Assembly (NCBI RefSeq): GCF_001885945.1
Contig: NZ_JXKQ01000001.1
Span: forward strand, 310,001 to 374,000
DNA length: 64,000 bases
From: Enterococcus hermanniensis
Lineage (GTDB): Bacteria; Bacillota; Bacilli; Lactobacillales; Enterococcaceae
Direction of reading: 5' to 3'
The position numbers and the translations under genes are program-made. A model generated the notes under the pieces. That model had not been told where the DNA came from. It did no database searches and saw nothing but the letters and a program-made list of their open reading frames with translations. Positions 52,411 through 61,911 of this stretch are shown here, piece after piece. The first letter of the stretch is position 1, and each line of letters opens with the position of its first letter.

Positions 52411-54138
52411 ATGATTCAGCTTTTACGCTACGCCAAAGATTATCGTAAACAAGTGATCCTTGGCCCTTTTTTTAAATTTTTAGAAGCCGTCTTCGAGTTA
52501 GTTTTGCCTTTATTTATGGCCAAGCTCGTCGATGAAGGAATCACCCAGCATGATCGTAGCAAAGTGATTCAAATGGCTTTGATCATGCTCGCCTTATCGG
52601 TCGTCGGTTGGATTTGTGCGTTGATTTGTCAGTACTATGCTTCAGTTGCTTCCCAAGGATTCGGAACAGTGCTACGCAATCGGTTGATGGAAAAAATCAA
52701 TCAATTTTCTCACAATGAACTGAATCGCTTTGGAACAGATACCTTGATCACTCGAATGACCAACGATATCAACCAAACGCAAGGCGCCTTAGCCATGATG
52801 ATCCGCTTAGTAATTCGGGCCCCTTTTTTAAGTATCGGTTCGGTGATCATGTCCTTTTATATCGATTGGCAAATGGGACTGATTTTTTTGATTTTACTAC
52901 CGATTTTTTGTTTGATCCTTTACTTGATCATCCGCTACTCAGTCCCTCTTTATAAAAAGATCCAACAAAAATTAGACCAATTGAATCAATTAGTCACACA
53001 AAATTTAACGGGAGTTCGTGTGATTCGAGCATTTGCTCGCACAAATACAGAAACAAGTCACTTCAACAATGAAGCCGAAGAAATTTCTCGTTTGAACCAA
53101 CGCGTAGCCAATATCTCGGCCTTACTTTCACCTAGTACGACGTTGATCATGAACGCCGGTGTAGCTGCACTGCTTTACTTTGGTGGCTTTAAAGTTAATG
53201 TCGGCCACTTAGAGCAAGGACAGATCTTAGCCTTGATCAACTATATGAATCAAATGCTATTAGCATTGATCGTTGTGTCAAACTTAGTGGTCCTTTTCAC
53301 GCGGGCAGCGGCTTCTGCAAATCGGATCAATGAAGTCTTTGCGACCGATACGACGTTAGCCAATGACGGAACAATCAAAGAGACCAATCCTCAAGCGACT
53401 CTCTTAACTTTTGACAAGGTTGATTTTCGCTACACTGAAAAATCTGGTTTAGCCCTAGAAGGGATTACTTTTTCAATGAAAAAAAATGAGATCCTCGGCA
53501 TCACAGGAGCGACCGGTAGTGGGAAGTCGACTTTGATCAGTTTGATCCCTCGATTTTACGATGCTACCAAAGGAAGCGTTGCTTTTTCAGGTAACGATGT
53601 AAAAGCTTGGGATTTGGATACCTTGCGTTCAGAGATCGCGATTGTCCCTCAAACTGCAGTCTTATTCAGTGGAACGATTCGAGAAAATCTCCTTTGGGGA
53701 AAAGTAGATGCTACCGACGAAGAATGTTGGGCAGCCCTAGCTACCGCTCAAGCGAGTGAATTTGTTGAAACATTACCTAAAGGCCTAGATACCGTGATCT
53801 TAGAAAATGGGAAAAACTTTTCTGGTGGTCAACGACAACGCCTAACGATCGCTCGGGCCTTGATTCGCAAACCAGAATTACTGATCCTGGATGATTCCTT
53901 ATCAGCCTTAGATTATCAAACGGACCTTGACCTGCGCCAAGCATTGAAGCGTGATTTGAACTGTGGTGTGATCATCATCTCGCAACGTTTACGTTCAATC
54001 CAAGAAGCAGAAACAATTTTATTCATGGATAGCGGAAAAGTTGTGGCCAAAGGGAATCACGATGCCTTATTGAAAAACTCAACTCTTTATCAAGAATTAG
54101 TCGAATCCCAAGCGGAAGGAGTCAAAACACATGCGTAA
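52411..54138 (+). CDS. Heterodimeric ABC multidrug exporter, subunit 1 (EfrA-like, degenerate ATP site)
   Basis: A 575-residue half-transporter with six N-terminal membrane helices (to about residue 310) and an ATPase domain. Walker A is GATGSGKST, the signature FSGGQRQR. The catalytic Glu after Walker B is Asp (LLILDDSLSALD) and the H-loop His is Gln (IIISQRLRSI), so this subunit contributes a non-catalytic site, as in heterodimeric type IV exporters such as EfrAB, EfrCD and LmrCD. The next gene overlaps by 8 nt and has the active site. The substrate is unknown; multidrug or lipid export is inferred. Confidence 0.85.
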   Translation: MIQLLRYAKDYRKQVILGPFFKFLEAVFELVLPLFMAKLVDEGITQHDRSKVIQMALIMLALSVVGWICALICQYYASVASQGFGTVLRNRLMEKINQFSHNELNRFGTDTLITRMTNDINQTQGALAMMIRLVIRAPFLSIGSVIMSFYIDWQMGLIFLILLPIFCLILYLIIRYSVPLYKKIQQKLDQLNQLVTQNLTGVRVIRAFARTNTETSHFNNEAEEISRLNQRVANISALLSPSTTLIMNAGVAALLYFGGFKVNVGHLEQGQILALINYMNQMLLALIVVSNLVVLFTRAAASANRINEVFATDTTLANDGTIKETNPQATLLTFDKVDFRYTEKSGLALEGITFSMKKNEILGITGATGSGKSTLISLIPRFYDATKGSVAFSGNDVKAWDLDTLRSEIAIVPQTAVLFSGTIRENLLWGKVDATDEECWAALATAQASEFVETLPKGLDTVILENGKNFSGGQRQRLTIARALIRKPELLILDDSLSALDYQTDLDLRQALKRDLNCGVIIISQRLRSIQEAETILFMDSGKVVAKGNHDALLKNSTLYQELVESQAEGVKTHA

Positions 54139-55888
54139 ACAAAAAAACTTCTTCCATTCAATGAAGCTATTTATGCCTTACTTAGCGTCTTATCCAAAAC
54201 AATTGATCCTTGCGGTTATTTTAGGAATCGCTAGTGGGATCACCTCCGTCTTGATGACTTATTATATCGGAGTCGCCGTCGATCAAATGGTCGATAATGG
54301 CCAGGTTGATTTCGCTCAATTATTTCATATCCTACAACTCTTTATCGGCATCTTTTTAGTCACAGTCGTCAGTCAATACTTCATCCAACGAATTGGAAAT
54401 ACGGTTGCTTTTGATTCCGTCGCCAAACTGCGGGAAGAGACATTTACACACTTAAATAAATTGCCGCTAAGTTATTATGATCAAAGTACCAAAGGCGATA
54501 TCGTCAGTCGTTTCACCAATGACATGGATAATATCTCGACGGCAATCTCGGCTGTCTTCAACCAAGTCTTCTCAGGAATGACCGTTGTCTTAGTCGCTTT
54601 GGTCTTTATGCTGTTCCTTAGCCCGATGCTAACTTTGGTTGTCTTAGTCGCGACACCGATCATCTTCTTGCTTACTTATGTGGTGGCGCGAGCATCGCAA
54701 CAATCTTTTACTAATCAACAACAATTGGTTGGTTCGATCTCAGGTTTTATCACTGAGATGGTGGGCAATCAAAAAATCGTCAAAGCCTTCCAACGTGAAG
54801 AGCAAAACCAACAGAATTTTGAAGCATTGAACCAAGAATTGTATGTCCGAGGACAAAAAGCCCAATTCATCTCCTCATTGACCAACCCGTCTTCACGATT
54901 CGTCGATCATCTGGCTTACTTGTCAGTCGGCTTAGTCGGTGGCTTATTAGCGCTACGTACTAACAGCGATATCACGATCGGGATTATTTCGAGCTTCACG
55001 ATTTATTCTAGCCAATTCACCAAACCATTCATTGAATTGTCTGGGATCACGATCCAGATCCAAACGGCGATTGCCGGCTTGGACCGTTCATTCGAATTAT
55101 TAAAAGAACCGATTGAAAAACCGAATGCCATGAATGCCAAAGTCTTAACGGAAGCTAAAGGCAAAGTTGTTTTTGATCACGTGGACTTTGCTTACCAAAA
55201 AGAGCAACCATTGATTGAAGATTTCAATTTAGTCGTTGAGCCTGGACAAACAATCGCGATCGTCGGAAAAACCGGGGCTGGCAAATCAACTCTGGTCAAC
55301 TTGCTAATGCGTTTTTATGAAGTCGATCATGGTACGATCCAAATCGACGGGACGGATATTCGCTATTTGACTCGTGACAGTTTACGTCAGCAATTCGGGA
55401 TGGTCTTACAAGAAACCTGGTTGATGGACAGCAGCCTGCGAGAAAATCTTCGTTATGGCCGTGAATCAGCGACCGATGAAGAGATTTATGACGCATTGAA
55501 AGATGCGTATATGTATGATTTCGTGATGCGTTTGCCTGACAAACTGGATACAATTGTTGGTGAAGCTGGCGTGAAACTATCTGATGGCCAGCGACAATTG
55601 CTAACGATCGCTCGCACGATGATCAGTCGTCCTTCGATGCTTATTCTGGATGAAGCGACTAGTTCAGTCGATACTTTAACGGAACAAAAAATCCAAAATG
55701 CCTTTCTGGCGATGATGGAAAATCATACTAGCTTCGTGATCGCCCATCGCTTATCAACGATCCAAAGTGCTGATAAGATTTTAGTATTGGATCACGGAAA
55801 TATCGTCGAAATTGGTAGCCACGAGCAACTATTACAAGTTGATGGCTATTACAAAAAACTTTATCAAGCACAATTTTCGCAAAGTTAA
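54131..55888 (+). CDS. Heterodimeric ABC multidrug exporter, subunit 2 (EfrB-like, catalytic)
   Basis: The 585-residue partner half-transporter has six membrane helices and an ATPase domain with Walker A GKTGAGKST, intact Walker B and catalytic Glu (LILDEATSSVD) and an H-loop His (VIAHRLSTI). Its own signature is LSDGQRQLL, with Asp for Gly, in keeping with an asymmetric dimer where the degenerate motif pairs with the inactive site. It is translationally coupled to subunit 1, whose 3' end holds its GGAAGGAG site. A bidirectional hairpin ends the operon. Confidence 0.87.
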   Translation: MRKQKNFFHSMKLFMPYLASYPKQLILAVILGIASGITSVLMTYYIGVAVDQMVDNGQVDFAQLFHILQLFIGIFLVTVVSQYFIQRIGNTVAFDSVAKLREETFTHLNKLPLSYYDQSTKGDIVSRFTNDMDNISTAISAVFNQVFSGMTVVLVALVFMLFLSPMLTLVVLVATPIIFLLTYVVARASQQSFTNQQQLVGSISGFITEMVGNQKIVKAFQREEQNQQNFEALNQELYVRGQKAQFISSLTNPSSRFVDHLAYLSVGLVGGLLALRTNSDITIGIISSFTIYSSQFTKPFIELSGITIQIQTAIAGLDRSFELLKEPIEKPNAMNAKVLTEAKGKVVFDHVDFAYQKEQPLIEDFNLVVEPGQTIAIVGKTGAGKSTLVNLLMRFYEVDHGTIQIDGTDIRYLTRDSLRQQFGMVLQETWLMDSSLRENLRYGRESATDEEIYDALKDAYMYDFVMRLPDKLDTIVGEAGVKLSDGQRQLLTIARTMISRPSMLILDEATSSVDTLTEQKIQNAFLAMMENHTSFVIAHRLSTIQSADKILVLDHGNIVEIGSHEQLLQVDGYYKKLYQAQFSQS

Positions 55889-55893
55889 CAAAA

Positions 55894-55931
55894 AAGCTGG
55901 GACAAAAGCAATACTGCTTTTGTCCCAGCTT
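55894..55931. terminator. Bidirectional terminator between the ABC exporter operon and pcp
   Basis: A perfect 17-bp stem (55894-55910 with 55915-55931) and a 4-nt loop, with A and T runs at its ends, lies between convergent genes. Confidence 0.92.
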
Positions 55932-55952
55932 CTTTTTGTGGTCTTTCTACAT

Positions 55953-56597
55953 TTACATGATCGTACCCATAGCTGTATTTTGATCTTCTTTTGTTGTTAC
56001 GGCCGCAGCGATTGCAAATTCTAATCCTTTTGCGATCGTTTCAACTGGTAAACTAGGCGTTCCCACTGGTAAGCCGACTACTTGTTCTGGTAAATACGGC
56101 ACGTGGATGAAACCTCCACGAAGATCTTTGTTTTGTTTTTCTGCTAAATACAATAGACGGTACATGATATCATTGCAGACAAATGTTCCGGCAGTGTAAG
56201 AGACACTTGAAGGAATCCCGGCGGCTTTCACATTGTTGACCATTGCTTTTACTGGGATCGTTGCAAAATAGGCTGTTTCACCATCTTCATGGATCACTTG
56301 ATTCAATGGTTGCTGTTGTTCATTATCAGGAATTCGAGCTTCCATTAAATTGATCGCTACTTTTTCAATCGAGATATCTGACCGCCCGCCTGCTTGTCCT
56401 ACACAGATCACGATATCTGGTTGAACAGCTTCGATTGCTTCAGCTAAAACTTCTCCGTCTTTTTGAAAGACCGTTGGAATCTCTAGCTTAGTAATACTTG
56501 CTCCTTCGATCGTATCTGGTAATAATTTGACTGCTTCATACGCAGGATTTATCTCTGCGCCTCCAAAGGGATCAAAACCGGTAATTAATACTTTCAT
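55953..56597 (-). CDS. pcp: Pyrrolidone-carboxylate peptidase (pyroglutamyl peptidase I)
   Basis: The start chosen is the ATG at 56595-56597 (KVLITGFDPFGG, 5 nt after GGAAAGGTGA); the GTG three codons upstream overlaps that site. The family triad is visible: Glu in ISIEKVAIN, Cys in GTFVCNDIMY and His in GFIHVPYLPEQ. The length (214 residues) is normal. It removes N-terminal pyroglutamate from peptides in the cytoplasm. It is the last gene after DUF969 and DUF979 membrane proteins, a conserved Firmicutes arrangement that points to uptake of its substrate or product. Confidence 0.95.
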   Translation of the reverse strand: MKVLITGFDPFGGAEINPAYEAVKLLPDTIEGASITKLEIPTVFQKDGEVLAEAIEAVQPDIVICVGQAGGRSDISIEKVAINLMEARIPDNEQQQPLNQVIHEDGETAYFATIPVKAMVNNVKAAGIPSSVSYTAGTFVCNDIMYRLLYLAEKQNKDLRGGFIHVPYLPEQVVGLPVGTPSLPVETIAKGLEFAIAAAVTTKEDQNTAMGTIM

Positions 56598-56619
56598 TGC
56601 TCTCACCTTTCCTTATCAA

Positions 56620-57564
56620 TTATTTAAATAGAATCATGTAACAAATTTGGAATACTAAGAAAATCACCGCTAGAACAGCTTGATTCTTGATTACGCCAAA
56701 ACGATCTTTCATTTCTAACATCGCTACTGGTACGATATTGAAGTTGGCTGCCATCGGTGTACATAATGTTCCACAATAGCCGCAAGTCAACGCGATCATA
56801 CCAATCAATACAGGATCCGCACCATAAGCTAAAACAAATGGCGCGCCAATCCCAACGGTCATGACCGTGATTGCTGCAAAAGCATTCCCCATGATCATTG
56901 TAAACAACATCATCCCAATCGCAAATACAATGATTCCTAGGTTAACGTTACCTTTTGGAATGACTTTGGCTACCAAATCAGATATAACTTCTCCAACACC
57001 CGCAGCCGTGAAGATCGCCCCTAAACTCGCTAATAACATCGGCAACATACTTAAAGGTCCCACCGTGGATAACATCCGTTCAGCATCATCTAAGAAAACG
57101 ATTGGTTTATTTGAATGCGAGTAGACCATCAAGATCACGATCGCTACCAATACACCGACACCGACACCGACTAATGCGCCTAGGTTCGTAAAGACTGCAA
57201 AAATAATTGCGAAAATCCCCATTGATAAAGCTGGAATAAAAATCTTCATCCCGATCTTATCCGCCATTTTTTTCGTGAAGACTTCAGTTGGCGCATTTTC
57301 TTTGCCTTTGTTGACTTTTTTGAAAATCGGCGGCAAGGTCATAATAATCACTAATACACCATCGATCATTGGTGGAATCCAACGACCAAACATCATCACG
57401 ATCCCTAAAGCACACCAGAAAATCGCCGTGCCAAGCGGGGTTGGATTTTCTTTATCGCGTGCGTTTTTGATCCCTGTATAGACCGCTACAGCACCCATAA
57501 TAATATAAATAATTTCAAGTAATTTCTCAGATAATAAGACATCTTGGCTTAGAAAAAATGACAT
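56620..57564 (-). CDS. DUF979 membrane protein (transporter-like)
   Basis: A 314-residue protein with about nine membrane helices and small-residue-rich segments such as GVGVGVLVAIVI and the C-terminal TCGYCGTLCTPMAANFNIVP. It belongs to DUF979, always seen with DUF969 and often with pcp. The pair looks like a two-part permease of the ion-transporter superfamily; pyroglutamyl peptides or 5-oxoproline are reasonable guesses but unproven. The gap to the upstream gene is 12 nt and the ribosome site is AAGGAGG. Confidence 0.88.
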   Translation of the reverse strand: MSFFLSQDVLLSEKLLEIIYIIMGAVAVYTGIKNARDKENPTPLGTAIFWCALGIVMMFGRWIPPMIDGVLVIIMTLPPIFKKVNKGKENAPTEVFTKKMADKIGMKIFIPALSMGIFAIIFAVFTNLGALVGVGVGVLVAIVILMVYSHSNKPIVFLDDAERMLSTVGPLSMLPMLLASLGAIFTAAGVGEVISDLVAKVIPKGNVNLGIIVFAIGMMLFTMIMGNAFAAITVMTVGIGAPFVLAYGADPVLIGMIALTCGYCGTLCTPMAANFNIVPVAMLEMKDRFGVIKNQAVLAVIFLVFQICYMILFK

Positions 57565-57576
57565 CGACGTTCCTCC

Positions 57577-58257
57577 TTATTTATTGTTGCCATAATATTT
57601 TTTGTATAATTTTCGGTCTTTTAGGAAGTAATAAATAATCGCAACGATTACTGCAAAGAGTGCGACTGGAATTTCTACTTTAGCTAAATCAAGTAAGCTT
57701 GTTTCATAACCTAGATCCTTCAATGTGGCTTGGACTAGTAACGCCCCAGGTCCACCGACAAATAATACTTGGCAGAAGAACCAAGCAATATTTTCCATCC
57801 CAGACGACATGCCTTTCAATTCTTCCACATACTCTTCTTCTGGTTCTTTGCCTTTTGCTTCGATTGCACCGATAACCATCGGCATGATGATCGGACGAAC
57901 AAAACCGGCAACCCCACCAAAACTAATATTGAACGCTGCAAAAAGTGAACGCATAATACCATAGGCACCTATGACTGCTCCGGCAGAGGCATTTTTAATT
58001 TTTCCAATCAGCTTAGCTGCAGATTCTTTCAAACCATTTCGTTCTAACGTTCCAGTGACCAACATGATCAAGATAAAGATCGCCATCGAACGATTCGAAA
58101 CAAAGCTCGTTCCTAACGTCGTCAATAAGCCCTCTACACCTAATCCTCCAGTGATCGCTGTTACTACCGCTGCAACTAAAATAATCAAGATTGAATCTAA
58201 TTTTAGTGCAAATCCGATGATAACGATCAGAATACCAATCAATTTTACTAATTCCAT
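57577..58257 (-). CDS. DUF969 membrane protein (transporter-like partner of DUF979)
   Basis: A 226-residue protein with about six membrane helices (KLIGILIVIIGFALKLDSI at the N-terminus) and a conserved loop FNISFGGVAGFVRPIIMP. It belongs to DUF969 and is co-transcribed with DUF979 and pcp. It resembles the N-terminal half of a larger ion-transporter-type permease of which DUF979 is the other half. The start has an AAGGGGAA site. The substrate is unknown. Confidence 0.88.
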   Translation of the reverse strand: MELVKLIGILIVIIGFALKLDSILIILVAAVVTAITGGLGVEGLLTTLGTSFVSNRSMAIFILIMLVTGTLERNGLKESAAKLIGKIKNASAGAVIGAYGIMRSLFAAFNISFGGVAGFVRPIIMPMVIGAIEAKGKEPEEEYVEELKGMSSGMENIAWFFCQVLFVGGPGALLVQATLKDLGYETSLLDLAKVEIPVALFAVIVAIIYYFLKDRKLYKKYYGNNK

Positions 58258-58419
58258 ATTAACTATTCCCCTTTAATTAAATTAATCTATTCATTTACTA
58301 AAATGAGTTTGATTTCTTTTTTTAAAACGACTAACGTGATACCAAATTGATTCTTTCACCGATTATTCAACAAACGCTATTTTTTTAATCTTCTGAATTT
58401 TCAGTTTAAATAAAATAGA

Positions 58420-59199
58420 TTATCGCTTGAATAACGTACCGATCTCTTGGCCAGCTAAAATATCAAATAGTACTTCTGGACGTTTGCCATTAGCTAAAAT
58501 CATTGAAATGTTCGATGCTAACGCGCCTGAAGCAGTCTTTAACTTACTGCGGATACCGCCACGGCTAAATCCATCCAATGCTGGACTTGCATTTTCAATC
58601 AATGTTTGATCGATCGTAGCTAGATGTTGAAACATGGTTGCCTCTTCATTCATAAACGGATTTTCGGAATAAAGGCCATTGACATCTGAAAGCATAATCA
58701 GTAAATCCGCCTGAACAGCTTTTGATACTAATAAGGCCAGTTCATCATTATCAGCAAATTTCGCTAAGTGGTTCTCTTCATCGATCGTTACTGCATCATT
58801 CTCATTTATAATAGGTAAGATTTTATTGGCTAATAGCTCATGGATCGTTTCAGCAAAGTTTGCTTGACTCTCAGGATAGGCCAATACTTCACGACTTAGT
58901 AACAATTGACCAATCTGCTGATCTTCCTTTTCAAATGCTTTTTCATACAAACTAGTTAGTTTTCCTTGTCCGACAGCAGCTGCTGCAGAGCGGGAGACAG
59001 CACCTAGTTGTATCAAGCCAATCCCAACTGCTCCAGACGAAACCAAGATCACTTGCTTTCCTTCGGCCGTTAATTCAGATAATACGCAAGCCAAACGCGT
59101 AATCACTGATTCCGCGACCCCGTGTTCGGAAGATACTAATAAGCTAGTTCCAACTTTTATTACAATAACATTTGCATCTCTTATTTCTCTTCTCAACAT
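58420..59199 (-). CDS. proB: Glutamate 5-kinase, short form without PUA domain
   Basis: The ATG at 59197-59199 (MLRREIRDANVIVIKVGTSL) is preferred because AAAGGTGA precedes it. The protein of 259 residues has the amino-acid-kinase fold: KVGTSLL, VSSGAVGIG, INENDAVTIDE, FADNDELALLV, LSDVNGLY and GGIRSKLKTA. It phosphorylates glutamate in proline synthesis. It lacks the C-terminal PUA domain of longer ProB proteins, as in several lactic bacteria. No proA follows; the next genes in the direction of transcription are DUF969, DUF979 and pcp, 160 nt away. Confidence 0.93.
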   Translation of the reverse strand: MLRREIRDANVIVIKVGTSLLVSSEHGVAESVITRLACVLSELTAEGKQVILVSSGAVGIGLIQLGAVSRSAAAAVGQGKLTSLYEKAFEKEDQQIGQLLLSREVLAYPESQANFAETIHELLANKILPIINENDAVTIDEENHLAKFADNDELALLVSKAVQADLLIMLSDVNGLYSENPFMNEEATMFQHLATIDQTLIENASPALDGFSRGGIRSKLKTASGALASNISMILANGKRPEVLFDILAGQEIGTLFKR

Positions 59200-59413
59200 T
59201 CGCTTCACCTTTTTATAATAACATCAAATAATATAGCTCTTTTTCAATTTCTAATTATATTATCATAACAGTAAATAAAAAAATAGCTTTTATGAAATAA
59301 AATTTTATAAAAATACTATTCACAATGTAAAAAAGAATCAATATAAACCCGAAAACACTCTTATCGAAGACCTTCATTACTTCAATAATCATATATCCAT
59401 CCATTTACAACTA

Positions 59414-59447
59414 AAAAAGACTGATTTTTGGCTAAATTAGTCTTTTT
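59414..59447. terminator. Orphan terminator-like hairpin upstream of proB
   Basis: A 9-bp stem (59414-59422 with 59439-59447) is followed on the plus strand by further T runs. It is not attached to an annotated gene. Confidence 0.45.
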
Positions 59448-59722
59448 GTCTTTTTTTATATTCTTCAAATCGAACAAGTACTTTTGATTAAACATTACAA
59501 TCCATTATTCACTATAATCTAATCTATAAACATCCATTTAGTTTTAATAACTTAAACCTAAAATGTTTTATCCTAGCTTGTTTAGATTACAAATCGATAC
59601 TTCAAAAGATGCTATGAGTCATTTTCGTTAAAACAACTGACTGCCATTTATAGCTATCAGCGAAGTATCTGAGCCATTCATGATTCTACTAGCTATAAAA
59701 ACATATTTTTTGAACGATATAA

Positions 59723-59757
59723 AAAAACTTCTATTGAGTCAATCAATAGAAGTTTTT
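59723..59757 (-). terminator. Terminator of the NagZ-like lipoprotein gene
   Basis: A perfect 15-bp stem (59723-59737 with 59743-59757) directly follows the stop at 59760, with T runs on both strands. Confidence 0.9.
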
Positions 59758-59759
59758 AT

Positions 59760-60923
59760 TTAAAGCAATCCGAGGTTTGCTTTCCAAGTCAATAAACGTT
59801 CGACCGATTGATCTAATTGTTTCTCGCTATATTCACCTTTTTGGATAGCCGCTAAAATATAAGGGATTTGGGTGCTGTAACTAGACGATAAAATCATATC
59901 ATTTCCAGCTTGCAAAGCTTGCAGCCCTGCTTCTTCTTGTGAGATAAAATTAGCTAAACCCGCCATATCCATATCATCCGTCATGATGACTCCCTTAAAG
60001 CCTAATTCTTTGCGAATCGTATCATGAACAGGTTTAGAGATTGAAGCTGGACGCTTGTCATCGATTGCTTGAACGATATTATGTGAAACCATAATGCTGT
60101 CAGCTCCTGCTTTGATTCCTGCTTCAAAAGGCAAAAAGTCATTCTGACGTAAATCATCCAATGAACGATCATCCGTCACAATTTCAACGTGCGAATCCCG
60201 GTTGTTACCATAGCCTGGGAAATGTTTCAAGGTCGATCCGATATTTTGTTTTTTCATTTCATCGACACTTAATGTCACATATTTACTGGTGCCCGCTGCG
60301 TCCATTCCAATCGTTCGATCATAGATAAACGATTGCGGATCTGTCGAGACATCTGCATCTGGGAACATACCGATTTGAATGCCTAATTCTTTGAAGACTT
60401 GTGCTTTGCGATCGATATCTTGGGTAATCCCATCCCAACCATTCGCTTGATATTGCATTTGCGGACTCTCAAAAGCTGGTGAGACGATTTGATTGCGACT
60501 CAACCGACTCACGGTTCCACCTTCTTCATCTGAACCGATAAACATTGGTGTTTGGCTAGCCGCTTGATAACTAGCGATGGTTTGTTTTAAGTCACTTTGT
60601 CCCTTGCCTGCCATATCTCGATCAAACAAAAGATACCCACCTAGGTGGTATTGTTGGATATCAGCAATTTGATTTTCTTCAGGTACTCGAGCCATAAATA
60701 GTTGTCCGACTTTTTCTTCGACTGACATCCCATCCATCGTTTGTTTTACTTTTTCTTTGACACTTTTATTTTTGGTGGTATCCTCTTTCGACGTTTTCGT
60801 TGTTGACTTGCTAGTAGTCGATGATTGACTGCTGTTTGCAGCTTTTTTTTCTGAACTGCCACAGGCGGCAAGTGCAACGATTGAAGTCATCACCAACAAA
60901 CTAAATAACAGACGTTTCTTCAT
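59760..60923 (-). CDS. GH3 beta-N-acetylhexosaminidase lipoprotein (NagZ-like)
   Basis: The ATG at 60921-60923 follows AAGGGGGAT; the longer frame has no better site. A lipoprotein signal (IVALAAC, Cys about 20) is followed by a Ser/Thr/Lys linker and a GH3 domain (about 60-387). The NagZ signature KHFPGYGNNRDSH and the nucleophile Asp in VIMTDDMDMAGL are present. Such surface NagZ enzymes remove GlcNAc from muropeptides for recycling. It is flanked by its own terminator and by the terminator of the upstream regulator gene, so it appears monocistronic. Confidence 0.9.
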   Translation of the reverse strand: MKKRLLFSLLVMTSIVALAACGSSEKKAANSSQSSTTSKSTTKTSKEDTTKNKSVKEKVKQTMDGMSVEEKVGQLFMARVPEENQIADIQQYHLGGYLLFDRDMAGKGQSDLKQTIASYQAASQTPMFIGSDEEGGTVSRLSRNQIVSPAFESPQMQYQANGWDGITQDIDRKAQVFKELGIQIGMFPDADVSTDPQSFIYDRTIGMDAAGTSKYVTLSVDEMKKQNIGSTLKHFPGYGNNRDSHVEIVTDDRSLDDLRQNDFLPFEAGIKAGADSIMVSHNIVQAIDDKRPASISKPVHDTIRKELGFKGVIMTDDMDMAGLANFISQEEAGLQALQAGNDMILSSSYSTQIPYILAAIQKGEYSEKQLDQSVERLLTWKANLGLL

Positions 60924-61018
60924 GTTGATCCCCCTTTTACACATGGTTATTTTAGCACAGCTATTAGCGAGAAGCGCCTATTTACTATTAACTATTAGAA
61001 TCTGCTCATAACAAAAAA

Positions 61019-61051
61019 ATGGAACGAAAGTAAACATTACTTTCGTTCCAT
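61019..61051 (-). terminator. Terminator of the winged-helix regulator gene
   Basis: A perfect 14-bp stem (61019-61032 with 61038-61051) is preceded by an A run that yields the minus-strand T tract. Confidence 0.9.
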
Positions 61052-61059
61052 CGCTTCTT

Positions 61060-61764
61060 TTATCTAGTCTGAATCGCTACGTCGTTACGTACACGGTAGC
61101 CTTTTCCCCAAATCGTTTGGATGATTTCTTGATCTGTTTCCAAACATTCTAATTTTAATTTGATATTTTTTACTAACGAAGAAAGCTGTGCTAAACGTGA
61201 TTGAGAGACGTCACCCCAAAGTGCCATACATAAATCATCGCGCGAAACAATCTCACCAGAGTTATTACGTAATATTTCTAGCACTTGTAATTCTAATGAA
61301 GAGAGGTTGATCAATGTCATGGACGTAATATCCCGTTCTTCTTCCCCGGCAAAACAGCGATTAACCTGAACCGGTCCAAAAGGTTTGCCCTGATATTGTG
61401 TTGCTACCGCAGCTAATTGTTCTCGTAACAATTCAATCGAATCACTGCTTTGTACAAATCCATTTAAGCCTTGTTCATATAAAATTGCTTTTTCATCTTC
61501 TGCCAATGAGTGATCGACTTCTCGTAAAACACTTTGTTCACCTACTTGTAATTTCGGTAACAACAATTCCATTTCGTAACTAGAAATAGTTTCTCCGATG
61601 ATCACGATTGGAAAATAGTTAACAAAATCAGACACTTGACCAGTTGCTTGTAATTCTTCCAAGATGCTTGTTGAACAGAAGAATTCATAATTTAGATGTT
61701 GTAATTTTGTTGTTAGAATTTCTTCCGCTAAAATATTTTTAGTTAAAACTAGTACCCGAACCAT
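61060..61764 (-). CDS. OmpR-type winged-helix regulator with atypical receiver domain
   Basis: The 234-residue protein has a receiver-like N-terminal domain (about 1-115) and an OmpR/PhoB winged helix (about 145-228, LSSLELQVLEIL, VSRDDLCMALWG, KLKLECLETD, IQTIWGKGYRVR). At the strand-three position where the phosphoacceptor Asp is expected, the sequence reads PIVIIGETIS, and the N-terminal acidic pair is also missing. It is therefore probably not controlled by phosphorylation. No histidine kinase gene is adjacent. It is monocistronic. Its targets are unknown. Confidence 0.85.
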   Translation of the reverse strand: MVRVLVLTKNILAEEILTTKLQHLNYEFFCSTSILEELQATGQVSDFVNYFPIVIIGETISSYEMELLLPKLQVGEQSVLREVDHSLAEDEKAILYEQGLNGFVQSSDSIELLREQLAAVATQYQGKPFGPVQVNRCFAGEEERDITSMTLINLSSLELQVLEILRNNSGEIVSRDDLCMALWGDVSQSRLAQLSSLVKNIKLKLECLETDQEIIQTIWGKGYRVRNDVAIQTR

Positions 61765-61911
61765 TTAATCGCCCTCATTTTCTATTCAATAATTATTATA
61801 AATTGAATATAACTTAAAACTAAGCGAATAAATGGTCTTATTTTATATGATATTAAATAAAATTATGAACATTCCTCATTTTTCTGTTTTTTTTAACGTA
61901 AAATAAAGAAA

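Larger units (their letters stand above)
59200..59759. other. 560-nt AT-rich intergenic region between nagZ-like gene and proB
   Basis: No coding sequence is supported. It holds an orphan terminator-like hairpin (59414-59447), the nagZ-gene terminator (59723-59757) and AT-rich sequence. No T-box or other riboswitch pattern was seen upstream of proB. Confidence 0.6.

Noticed and set aside
59200-59759. T-box or other riboswitch before proB
   Set aside because: No specifier/antiterminator pattern (AGGGTGG-type sequence) was found on the minus strand; only a simple hairpin is present.
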